A stretch of 64,000 nucleotides of DNA from Eublepharis macularius (lineage: Eukaryota; Chordata; Lepidosauria; Squamata; Eublepharidae): positions 157,982,676 through 158,046,675 of the forward strand of contig NC_072792.1 of the NCBI RefSeq assembly GCF_028583425.1, written 5' to 3'. Made by a program: the position numbers and the translations under genes. The notes under the pieces are model-generated. The model worked only from the letters and a program-made list of their open reading frames with translations, ran no database searches and was not told the DNA's origin. Positions 1-12,600 of this stretch are shown here, one piece after another (positions within the stretch are counted from its first letter, which is position 1; the number at the start of each line of letters is the position of its first letter).

Positions 1-284
1 TCTGCTTCAGAAGTCAGCAAACTGAGCTTGTCTTCCTTCTTATATCTGTTTGCTGCCCACTAGCAAAAATGCATCTCCCCTCTTTCCATCTGTTATCTAG
101 TCGCTCTTAATCAACTGAAGTGTTTTTTCTAATTCCTGATCTGAATGTCCTGGAGAGATGAAAATTAGGTATTCTTCTCCAAACCATTAATTTAAATTAA
201 TGCTGTAAGGGATCTTACAACATTAGCTTGTCATTGCTCCTGGCTGTTTCTTAGATATCTAACATTCTGATTGCTTTACATCCT

Positions 285-365
285 TAGGGTAGCAAGATTC
301 AAGCCCTGGAGCACTTTGAAGAAGATTTCCAGGATGTAAGCTTTCGAGAGTCTGGTAATCTTGTT
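285..365 (-). repeat. Penelope-like terminal-repeat fragment
   Basis: GTAGCAAGATTCAAGCCC, GAAGATTTCC and TAAGCTTTCGAGAG match the order of the same short family. Incomplete; it lies in the IFT88 intron after the last visible exon. Confidence 0.4.
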
Positions 366-607
366 GGTGTTTCAAGGTACTAAAGGGGTTCTTGGGATTC
401 AGCATATCAGCCACTGTTTTTAATAGGAGACCCCAAAGTGCCTCCCACAGTCTTTTCTGTTATCCACATGGCTCCATCCCACAGGTTGTTCCTGCTTATA
501 GATTAAGTAATTTGCAAACCGAGGCCATGGATAGGACAGAGGTGGCTGCATGGGCTTCTATTTGGTTTCAGAAACCTTGAATGTGTCAACATTTCACCAG
601 TACTTAC

Positions 608-668
608 CACCACCAGCGCTTCCTTCTCTGCGAGCACGGGCACTACCATCTCGGCCAGACTTGACACG
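608..668 (-). CDS. IFT88: IFT88 coding exon, residues 727-746 (last one visible)
   Basis: The exon is 61 bases, ending phase 1. It reads RVKSGRDGSARARREGSAGG, the Ser/Gly/Arg-rich tail typical of IFT88 after EIREQ. The acidic C-terminal exon or exons of the family are not found in bases 1-607. Confidence 0.88.
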
Positions 669-3600
669 CTAGGTGAACAAAGTGGAACAGACCAGAGTAC
701 TATTTAATGCTATTCACAATAATTTCTATCACATTTCTAGGGTTCATCTCATAATTTTACTAGATAATGAGACCACTCAGAGAATCTCCTGGCCAAACAG
801 GGGTTTAAAACTTGGTTCAGGGTTGAAGACAATGTAATCTGAATAGCTCCCCAGCACCACTTTCTGCATTTGACCTGTTATTTGGTAGGGAAGGTCATTT
901 TAATGAAACACACAGATTTTTTCCCTTCTCATTTCCTGTATCTACAAATTGAATGGGAAAGCTACAGTGACTAGAATAGAGATTTAATTTTAAAATGGCT
1001 CTCTTTGGCTTCCTTTTAACCATCTATATGTTGTAAAAATACCTTGAGGTTGCAATATTTCAGACTCATTTTAGCTGAAAATGTGGTATAATTGCTTTTG
1101 CAATTTTTTCTTAACTCTTTTATTTTCATTGTTTTTATTTCATCAATTCTTCCAGCACTAATGCTCTGATCTTAATTGTTATGCCCTGATGTAATTTTTT
1201 TTATTGCAGATTTGTTTTGTTTTACTGGCTTTTGCTGTAATAATAAATGACTGACTGCAGTCTTAAGAAAATGTAAATTTTGTTGGAGCCAACAGAACTT
1301 AGGCTGGTTTGCATTTGTATGTACATTGCTTGCTGTCTCCAGGATGACGGGCAAGGATGGTTTTTATTTTAAGAACATGCAGCTGGTGGGCCTAAAATTT
1401 GGGGAGAGAGAGAATAGTGTAGTGGTCTTATTGAACTGTTTTGTATCTCCACCAAGCCATGTTTTATGGATACGTGTACATTTTCCTTCAAAATATTTTA
1501 AATAAAAACAAACGAACTTATAGAGCGGCTGCATTTTGTAAAAAACAAACTCTCTCTCATTTAAAGTATCATGTAACATGTGGTTCTGCTTAGAATTTTA
1601 ACTGATTCCAATGATGCCAGGGAGTATCTGTGATGCCCAATGCACAGATGCAAGTCATTGCTGGGTATATGATGTTATTGCGTGATGAACATAAATGTCT
1701 GAATAAGGTTTACTCCAAAGCTGCTTCAAAAACCATTGGCTGAGAGGTAGGATAAAATCTTTTCATTAATAGATTTGAATAAATAAATACATCCATACAA
1801 TATCTCAGTTCCCATTTCAAAATAGCTGAAAACTGAAAATGTCATTTATTTCTAAATGCAATTAAAAACAGTCCTAAACTGGACTTTGTATTTTGTCATC
1901 ATATGGTATAATTTCAAAGATAGTGTAAAACATGGCACATCATAAAAATCTAGCACAATGATCACATAGATTCCAGCAAAAGGATTTCAATAAAATCCAT
2001 GTTCTTTTAGATCAAGTTCCTAAAAGACTGATGAATACCCTACCCCCTTACATTAAAGTTAGAAGTTTACAGCTGAAAAAATATTAGAGGTATTCCTCTA
2101 CAGGGCTTCAAAGTGACTTCTTTGTATTAAAATGCTGTAAATCCAAAAATGTTTTATTATTGTAAACAGTCAAATATTAGTAGGGGACGCATAAAAAGAA
2201 ATAACCATCCTCCAAGTTTTATGTTTCTAATATGCTTGGCACTGTACTGAAAAGGCTTAATTGATTGTAGTAAAGTGTAAATACTATAATAAAGACTGTT
2301 AAATGCTTATTTGGAAAGTAAACTCTGAGAACAAGGAAGGTGATACGATTTTTTCCAGATGTGTTATTTTTATAAATCACTAATTTTGCACAAGAAGTAT
2401 CTCTGAATCACTACATAGGATTTCACATTAAAAATCCATTTTTCAGTGTTGAACTTGTGCACTATACAGAATTTACCTCAAAAACTGATTGTTAAAAACA
2501 CACATACACACAAACACACAACCTTACATTACTTCCCTCTGTATTTTTCCAAAGATACAAAATAGAAATGTGTCAGCAATGTTACTACATCACAAAACCA
2601 CAAAATGTGTAGCAGTAAAAATTACATTCCTTAGCAATTTCTTGTAACGTTGGAAGAAACTGCTAAGTCATTCAGATGGTGGTACCGTAAAAACAGGCAG
2701 GTGAATTTTATTTAGCTTATAACTGAAAGTTCGAACAGGTCTACAAAGTCTTCAAGTGCACAGCTGTAATTGTAAAGCCATGTTTTCAATGATCATGGAA
2801 AAGCAACAGTCCCAAAAGTCTGACACAGCCCTCCCTAAAGGCACATGACAGGAGATGGCATCTTAATGCCTCCAATCCAGCAACTCCCATACACTGAGCT
2901 TAACTGAAGCTTTATCCACGCAAGACTGAGCAGCTGCTAGTAGATAAAAGTGCTAACCAAAGATTGAGAGGTCCACCTGTTTTGGATGGGGTTGTTCTTT
3001 GCCTGCAAGAGAAGGTTCACACCCTGGGCAGTACTTCTGGAACCACTGCAATAAATGGAGAGTTTTTAACTATGTGCGTTTTGTTCATTCCTCACTTCAT
3101 GGAACAGCAGGCAGGATCTGGCCTCAGTCTTTTGTTCTGGGTTTCTTTTTCTGTCTGGTTTTGCTTTTTATTTCCATCAAATCGCTTGTGTTTTTAACCT
3201 GCTGCTAAACTACATGGGCTGGACCCATACTGACTTTTCCACTCGCTCGAGACACTTTTGTCAGTGGAACAGAATGTTCCTCCGCCACTCCCCACTGATT
3301 TCCCCCGAATTGCTGCTCCTGGGGGACAGGGGACTCTCTGAAACAGCATGAGAGGCAGATCAGGGGTCTACAGCAAGAAGAAGAAATTGGAGGAAATTAC
3401 CCCACCCTTTCTGTCAGCAGAAAATTTAGTCTGGATGCAATCCAAGATTGGTATTTGATACTCTTACCTGATGATAAATTGAATTGGTTTTAGAGTTTTT
3501 ACTGCTGCAGAGCAACATAGCCATGGCCTCTTGGGTACTGTATCCACTGTTCTAAAGGGGAGAATAAAATCTTCGGATCTTTGGGATATTTTCTTAAAAG

Positions 3601-6600
3601 GAAATTACATACCTGTTCCCTTATTTCTTTCAGTTTCTCCACTCTCTTAAGCTTTGCTGCATACTCTTGCATTTCTTTCAGCCCCATGTCTGTGCAGAGA
3701 CGGACTAAGAAACGAAGACCTAGTGCCAGAACAATCATAACATTAGGAACTGAGGTAAAAGCAGGTAAAAAGTTAAGCAAAAGAACATTTTCAAAGAGCT
3801 ATATGAAATATAATAACTTTCCTATTTGCAGAATAGCATTTGAATAAATAATTGCTGCCCATAGACAGAAATGCATGAGGAGAAGCACTACGATATCTAG
3901 GTGACAGGAGAACAGGCAAGTCAATGAGAAATAGTAAACACCTAAATATGCAGGGAATCTTAAAGTTATTTAATGAAATTTTAAATAGTAACTGCCAGGT
4001 GCTTGTCAATCATCTCAGTGCATTCGAGTAGAATGTCATCTGGAAAAGTTTTCTTTAATGGAAACTGAACATTCAGAGAAGAAGCACATGAATAATCCCA
4101 AAGGTGCCAGTCTCTTGTGGTCATGGCCCTGGACAAGTGGAATACCGTTTAATATTTTGGAACACTTTAAAAATTAATTTCCAAAACTAAATTTCTTAGA
4201 AAAAGAAATTAGAAAAATTCTTAGAAATTAGAAAAATTCTGTGCCACCTCTACAGAGAACCTGTTCGAGGATCATGGTGTTAATAATTTATTACTTGAAA
4301 TACATTTCTACCCGACAGGGACATCCCTCTACAAAGTCTTTCCCATTCATTGCCATGCAGATAACAACTCTGTGCAGGTATACAGGCAGATTCTCACAGA
4401 CAAATTCTCTCCAATGAATTGAATCAGGTAACCGGTGCATACAGTAGCCGTGTGTGTGTGTGTATGCCAGAACACGCTGAGGTTCTGGATCACACCTGTT
4501 TGTATATTTCAAGCAGCAGCATCACTGGCATTGCCTTTCCATGCCACAGACAGATCATAATAATGACTAAGAAGAAAGGCAAGGGTTCATATTTTTTGTT
4601 TTTCATTTTGGATCTTGCAAGTTTGTATCAGTGTGCTCTACGGAAACACTTACATTCAACATTCTCTGGAAATTTTCTGTGAATCACCTTGTAGGTATCT
4701 AGAGCTTTCTGGTAGTTACCTGTTAGCAAAAGAAATAATGTTACACACACACAGAGAGACATGCCATGTCAGAAACTGAGGTATCCAAGCTTTTTATACT
4801 GGCTTTATGTTTTTAGAGGAACCAGAATTTTAGCAGTCAGACATGTCACATTTTCCATTGTTACCCAACTGTAAAAATTAACTAAAAGCAGAAACTTGCA
4901 GAATTTTTGGGCAGGTGTTAGCATTCCTACAGAAATGTTGAAAAAGAGATTAATATAAGGAGATTCCTGACACCACTACAGATGTTAAGAAAAGACCAGT
5001 ATCACTGTACAGGAGGGAAACCAGCTGACTAACAGACAATACTGTAAACAGTTCGTAGCAATTGCCGCTTGCAATATCTAAACAAAAAATAAAATCATGA
5101 ACATAAAAACATAATTGGATAAATTATTAAGGGTTGGATCCAGCCAGCTGTTCCACTCAACCTCACCCAACGCCCCTCCTTATTTCATCTCCCACTGCAT
5201 GTGCCTTTTGTCCATTACTTCCCAGCATAACCTTTGTAATAATCAAAGTGCACCTCTTCCTCCTCTTTTCACCATCAGAAAAACTGGCTGCATCTAACCC
5301 TAAGACTACAATCAAAGTCATCTGGTAGTAAATCTGGTAGTAGTATTTCTAAATCAAGAGCACATTATAAGACTTCAGAAAGACCCTATTAAATTCTTTG
5401 AATGTTGAGGACAAACATCGGCAAATGAATTTTTTATGGCTCAGTCATGCACTTTAATTCTGAAAACATTTTTAGGCAAAAAGAATGACCAAAGTCAGAA
5501 TAAGTTGTAAGGTGACTTACCGCTTCTTCTGTAGCAACTAGCAACCATCAGTTGCCACTTTACCTGTGTTGGTCTGCAGATAAACATGACAGAATGTTAT
5601 GGAAAGAAGAGAACTTCCTCTGAACAGCACAAATGTGGGAAGAAATCTATCATCAGGTCAGCTTATCTTTTCTACCTGTTATTGTACTGAAAAGGAATCC
5701 TCTCTTGAATAAACATCACTTTTCACTAGGATGAGAGTGAAATACATTGTCCAGTGAAACTGCATCTCTACACTAGTTTTTAATCTGACAATGATAATAG
5801 TGACGACTGGGCAGGAGCAGTGGAAAGCTCAACATTTTTAAATTCATAAAGTATGGACTAGTCAAAATGAGGCAGAGGGAGAACACTGAGCATAACCTTA
5901 ACTCTCCTATTGAAAAGAATTGGACTTAAAAGTGTTTTACTTGTCTGGACCATATCTGTAATGTTCCAAGTGAAAAGCAGACTGCATCAGGTTTGACATA
6001 AGATGATTTTGACAAATATATAAATGTATTGAAAGCTACTGGTCATTTCAAAACAACAGAATGACTGCTATTTGACTGAAACAGGACTAGCAATCACAAA
6101 TGAAGCTAAAATAGTATCTTATTTATAGAAAGTCAACCAATAAATCAGTAGCACTGTCTTTTAACATTACTGTTATTAATACACTTTAATAATATGTGAT
6201 TGAGCACATAACAGTATGTTCTGTTATTTACAATAATCTAGCTTCTTCTTTGGAAAAAGGAGTGTGTGTACATAGTATTGCAACTTTGCTTCTCAAATGG
6301 CCAGGGGATTTGTGAAAATCTTTCAAGAGGAAGTTCAATGTTTTAAAATGAATTTGTCCTCTTCCGCATTTTTTAGTGAGCAAAGAGTGCCAGCACGAAA
6401 GATCCAACATGAAGAGTACATTTCAGATTCTTAAACTGGTTAGGGCCCAAGCCTGTCCCTCTCCCAGAAACAGCCCAGGGGCTCCAGGAAGGCCCAATTC
6501 AGGTTGCAAGCACATTGCTGTGGTCTACAGAGGGCATTTAAAAAAAAACACCTAAATGGACTTAGAGAAAAATGGCAACTGAGCTCTGGAAATGGTCAGC

Positions 6601-9600
6601 AAAACTAATCTTCATGTGCTATTTTCAAAACATTTCGATTGTTCTGCATCCATTTAAAAACAAATCATTTTTTCCCTTGTGCAACTGAAGCCAAATGATT
6701 TGGACACTGCCTGGGAAACTACGGGGGTAAGAAAGTGCAAAATTTTAGCTGCCAAGAAATAAAGAAAGTGAGATGCTGATATCTGAGGATTATACACCCA
6801 TTTTACCCCCTTGGCTGAGTTTCACAATGATGCATTTACTTTTCACAGCATAAAATTAAAAGGCATTTTATATTTGGCAGAGACAGCTGCTGGTGGCTGA
6901 GCCAGGTTCGTATTGCAGCTTCATAAGCTGTGTGAGACTTTGCTGGCAGCACAGTCTCATATTCACTCCTCTCAGCACCACTTCCGCAGCTGTATTGTGG
7001 GGATAATAATAACACTAACTATGCTCACTACTTTGAGCATTTATCTGCCTAGAAGAGCGGTGTATAAGCACACTGTGTTGCATTCAGTCCAACATCTTGT
7101 TATTGTGGCAAAGTGGCTCACAGGATTAGGTGGCCAATCAGGCACCAGGATAACTCAAGATTGTTAGGATAAACTACTGAGATATTTGAAGGGTAAGAAA
7201 AACGACTTATTGACGGTATTATAGTACAATTTATAACCTAGGTATGAGAGTGATTCTTGTCCAATTTGCAGGAGAAACATATAGAGGATGACTGAATTTA
7301 TTTTGTCCAGAAAAAGAGATCACTTTATCCTAACACATGGTTTGGAAGTGTTTCATCAGGTACCAAGACATTGTGCTTAGGATCACCTTGCAATCTATTT
7401 TAACTCTCCTTCTTTTGGTATAATGTCATTATTATGGTATAACCTCCTTTTGGTATAATGTCATTATTATTAAGCATGTAAATCAAAAGTCACCAGATAT
7501 CCTATTACTGGAGATTATTCAAGGGTTCTGCCTCATATTAATGCAATCCTAGGAAAAATATATTCCAGAACGTCTAATTACTTGAAGGCTGCTTCTCAGA
7601 CCACCAAAGTAGACACTGTTGCTCAATATATTTTTACTTAAACATTACCTCTTTAAAAGATCCAAATAAAAGGTGTGAAAAAGTACCCACATTTAGTGTT
7701 CATGGAGTTTATGGCATAAACATGCCATTTCAATTCTCCTGTCTCCACTGTAACTGCAGTGCAGAAAGTTCCTTTACCAATGATACTTGTCTAAACACAC
7801 AATAACAACTGTTACTTACTGAATAAGCGCTGCTCTTTCAAAGTAGTGAATGGCTTTTTCACAAAATTGTGTGTCAATGTAATAGACTCCAAGCCATTCA
7901 ATGACCTCAATGTTTGAAGGGAAATACCGATAGGACTGACAAAATAAAGAAGGTGAAAGAAATGCAACATTAGTGATAAACAGCATCTTTATTTTGCTTC
8001 TGGAATATCTTACTCATTTACGTGTTTAATTCTCCAGATGCCAAAAATATTTAATACATGAATGCGAGCAGTGTGCTAATACACTAACTAATCCCCACTG
8101 AGATTGTGGCAGGTTTTGCAATTAACAGAAAACGTTTCAGAAGATTTAGCTGAGACGGTTGCCATATTTTCCACATGTCCTACTTTCAAACATTTTAACA
8201 CAGTAAAATGAAAATAATACAAAAATACTTTTCTCTCCTTAGATAATCAAAGCATTCAACTATATCACAGTTCTCAAACTCTTGGTCTTGGGATAACAAT
8301 TTCCTGCTAGTTTATTGGCAATGTGTACTACATTATGAAAATGGGGAAATATATACTTTAAACATTCAGTGGTTTGGAACTTTAAAAAAAAAAGTTTCTG
8401 AAAGCTAAAATACCAAATGAAATTCATTACGCTGAAGATAAGAAAGCAAGGAGAGTGCCACTCTTCCCCCTCCCTCTCTGTGCCAAACTGCAGGCAGCTG
8501 CAGAGCAAGAACAGAATGAGAATGGAGACTAGAAAGGCCATTGTTTAAAAAACAACAACAGGAAAATTGCTAGGACTGAGCAATGCTGCAACCGAAAGAA
8601 AGTATCATTTTTAGGGCCAGTTTAGTGTAATCTGGAAAACCAGGTTTGATTCCCCACTTGAAGTCAGCTGGGAGACCTTGGACCAGTCCCAGCTTTTCCA
8701 GAGCGCTCTCAGCCCCACCCACCTCACAGGGTGATTGTTGTGGGGATAATAATAACTGCTCTGAGCAGGTGTTACGTTGTCCAGAAGGGCAGTATATAAA
8801 TCGAATGTTGTTGTTGTTATACTGAGATAGCTCCAGTGAACCGCACTCACCCTACTGAGGCCAGGGAACAGTGACTAGAAGAAGAAGGAAGCCTCAGAGA
8901 GCAGAGGAGGAAGATGATGAGTGAGCATTGGACAGTGTCTCCCAACTGCACAAAGAGCTGCACCGGCTGATGTGAAGCTAGACTTGGGGTGAAGAGCAGC
9001 ATGATGGCAGTGGCCCAGGATCCTGGTCAGGGAGTCAGGAAGGGCCATGGGACAGTGGCAGCTGATGCACTGGCCCTGAAGGCCCTGGGGTGGCAGGCCA
9101 GGGGGCAGAGGCCAGGGCAAATCCAGGAGCTGGCTGGCAAGATCCCTGGCAGGCTCCAGGATGGACAGGGCTATAGCCTAGGCTATAGCTTCCCCCTCTT
9201 GGTCCAGGTGGTGGCACTTGCCCTGGGGGGCAGGGCCAGGAGGAGGGGCTGGTTGCCTTGAAGGGTGGAGGGAGGATAAAAGTGGGCATTCCACACCAGG
9301 CTGGGGAGAAGTATGAAGGGACTGGCCAGGGCGCTGAGGGCCAGGACTCCCAGGAAGATGCTGAAAAGAAACAGCATGCTGTAATAACCTCTCTCATGTT
9401 TCCAAACTAAGGCCTGGGGAAGTCTGAGGCACCATGACGACATGGCTATGATCCAGGAGGCAGTGCTTCACACTGGGTGTCATGTTATGATGAACACAGA
9501 ACACCTTGACTCAGCTTCTATTGAAGATAATGTGTGGTCATTGAATTTAATGGAGGCTAGAGCCAATCACAGTCAGCTTATTCTGACACTGACTAAAGGG

Positions 9601-12600
9601 TGAATATAGAATAAATAGGAATGGACTGCTAGTGTGAAGTAATCCCACAATCATGAGGTATGCATGCATCTCTCTCTGACCTATGCATGTTCCTTGTGCT
9701 CAGTGCAAGGCACAGAAAGGATACAGGATGCATACGCAGAATTCCCAAACATCTCAATCAATGCCTCTGCGTAGGTTCATGTACATATATAAGTGGGTGT
9801 GGGTAGGGTGAACAGGCTTTACTAAATTCTTTTTGATCCCTCCAGGAACTGATATGCTGCAACTGAACTGTGTGGACAATATCCTGCTTGTGTATCAGGC
9901 ATCAAAATATCACGAAGGATAGATGGATTTAACTCCTCAGTTCCTTGTGAAAATGTTTTCATATCCAATTTCTTCACTTTTTCTCTTGAAGAGTGAACAA
10001 TAAGGTAGACTTACCAAGTGTTAAACTTATTTAAGGAAAGATCAGTGTTCAACCATTATGAGGTTGGCATTTTTAAGTGCTGACTCAATCATGCTTTACC
10101 ATGTATATACATGGTAATACATGAAATGCATTTCCACTGTAATTGAGTAACCACATCGTACCTCATAGTAATATTGGAAAGCTTGAGATTTATCCCCTTC
10201 GTTATCGTAGAGTTCTCCAAGTTTTGCTAATGCATGTGAATCAGTTGGAACAACACTGATGAGCTGCATAAGCCACTCTATGGCTTGATTAGGATCCTCC
10301 ATTATTTCATATCTGTGGTATCTTCAGTTAAGGGAATTCTCACTGTAACTTCTTTGATATATTATAGGAATTCAAAGGGAAGCTTTACAGAGCATGTACT
10401 GGAGAAACATATATAGTATTTAGGTAAGGTAAAGGTAGTCCCCTGTGCAAGCACCAAGTCATTACTGACCCATGAGGGACGTCGCATCACAACGTTTTCT
10501 TGGCAGACTTCTGTTACGGGATGGTTTGCCATTGCCTTCCCCAGTCATCTACACTTTACCCCCCAGGAAACTGGGCACTCACCCTAGTATTTAATTGGTT
10601 TGAATTTATATTTATCAAAAAGATACATACTTGCTATTTGGAAGAGAACTTCAGCGCTATTGCGAAAGATAGCATGAAGTTTCAGAAAAGAATCCAGTGC
10701 CTCATCTAACCTGTTCAGCTTCTTATATGTTAAGCCTAAAAACAAAAGATTGTAACATTTGAAAGCTATCAGCAAGTGGTATAAGCAGCAGCATTTTAAG
10801 ATCACATTTGTGGTGCAAACCAGAAATAGTTTCTCCAGAAACTCAGAATATATTTTTCAGATGCTTCGTTTTAAATTTGCAATAAACACAATTAAGCAAT
10901 TGACTGAGAGTGGCAGCTTACACAATAGCTGTGCCACTCTGACTGAAAGCTATACTCTGAAATTCTACAAGTCCCCATTTCACAAATGGGAAATATGACA
11001 CATACAGGAATGATCTATATACATTTCCAGCAGATGCACTACAGAGCCCAATGACCCTGATAGCAACACTGGATCGGGCCACGCATTTCTTGAAGTTGTC
11101 TTCCAGTGTTTTGGTTTTCATTACAGAAATGCTTTCTACAAGGATCATTTCCAAGGTGCTCTTTTCGATACAGAGTGCTAAAGACTGAACACACACTTTG
11201 TAAAAGCAGATATGAATGGTGCTGTATTAACACTTGCTTAAACTCTCTAACAATTTATAAAATGAACTTGCAGGATTTGAGTCCAGTGGTAGACCAATGA
11301 ATCCAGCCGAGACCAACGCGATTTTCAGATTATAAGCTTTCAAGAGTCAAAGTTCCCTTCTTCAGCTACAGAGTGGAGAGGAGATCCCTGAGCCTTTATA
11401 TCCAAGTCAGGAAGGTGGTACAGGTGAAGCAAAGAAGGGAGTCAAAATGTAAAGGTACAGTGCAGCTTGATTAGAGTAGAAATTAACATCTGTACTGAGA
11501 TAAGAATCCTATGTCTCTATTCAGCTTGGGAAGGGGGGGTCCATTTTTCTGAACTTGTAAATGAACTCAAGTTCAGCAACCTCATGTTGTTATCTGCCCT
11601 TGAAGCTTCTTTGTTTGAGGCTAGCCATTTTTAGGTCAGTAACAGAATATCCTGGAAGATTAAAATGTTCGACTAGTTTTTGAGTGTTGTGATTTTTAAT
11701 GTCAGATTTATGTCCATTTATTCTTTTGCATGGGGACTGACCTGTTTGTTTAATGTAGAGAGTAGAAGGGCATGCTCATAGATCCAGAGGGGTTAGCTGT
11801 GTTAGTCTGTAGTAGAAAAATAGAAAGGAGTCCAGTAGCACCTTTAAGACTAACCGACTTTACTGTAGCATAAGCTTTCGAGAATCACAGTTCTCCTTGC
11901 ATCTGACGAAGAGAACTGTGATTCTCAAAGGGCATGCTGACACTTAAACAGCATATATAACACTGGAAGATGAACAAATGAATGAACCTTAGATGTTTTA
12001 AGTGGGGTTTTTAGGACCAGATCCCATGATTGTGTTGTCAAAGTGAATATGGAGATTCTCTGACCCAACAATACAAGGCTCAAGGATCTCCACTCCACCC
12101 TGTATCTGAAGAAGGGATATTTGACTCTCAAAAGCTTACACCCTTTAAATCTTGTTGGCCTCTAAGATGCCACTGGACTCAAATCTTGCTGTTCTACTGC
12201 AGAGTAACATGGCTACCTACCTGAAAAAAATAAACTTGAGCTAACATGTCTGATACAAGAAGAATAAACCACTCTTTACTTGTAAATAGTTTTCACCTTT
12301 CAAGTTCATCAAACTGCCTCAATGCAGCAATATGCTCTGGATACATGGGGCTTTGAGGTGCTCACAGAGCTCCCCGCTCACACTGTTAATTCAATGTTCA
12401 GGGTGGTGAAAGCCAGAGAGGATTGTGAGGCACTCCAAAGGGATCTGTCGAGGCTAGAAGAGTGGGCATCCATTTGGCAAATGAGGTTCAATGTAGCCAA
12501 GTGCAAAGTAATGCACATTGGAACCAAAAATCCAAAATATAAATACAAGTTGATGGGGTCTGAACTGGCGGAGACTGACCAAGAGAGAGATCTTGGAGTC

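Larger units (their letters stand above)
3720..7819 (-). other. IFT88 introns around exons 4654-4719 and 5521-5573
   Basis: AT-rich intron sequence, including a short (GT)n near 4451-4463, with the MIR-like remnant near 6.9-7.1 kb as the only recognised repeat. 7140-7819 holds a duplicated TTTTGGTATAATGTCATTATTAT segment (7414-7472). Confidence 0.55.

Noticed and set aside
3200-3420. Minus-strand reading that looked like a possible last IFT88 exon
   Set aside because: The translation does not resemble the IFT88 tail, and the true next exon with the right phase and sequence was found at 608-668.
7414-7472. Short direct duplication as a possible CRISPR-like or regulatory repeat
   Set aside because: Only two copies in an AT-rich vertebrate intron; simple local duplication.
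9035-9443. Minus-strand Pro-rich open frames
   Set aside because: No homology recognised; confined to a GC-rich repeat-like block.
11030-11200. Minus-strand open frames of 64-92 codons near 11 kb
   Set aside because: No splice-compatible link to IFT88; the neighbouring exons at 10627-10735 and 14040-14226 already join in phase.
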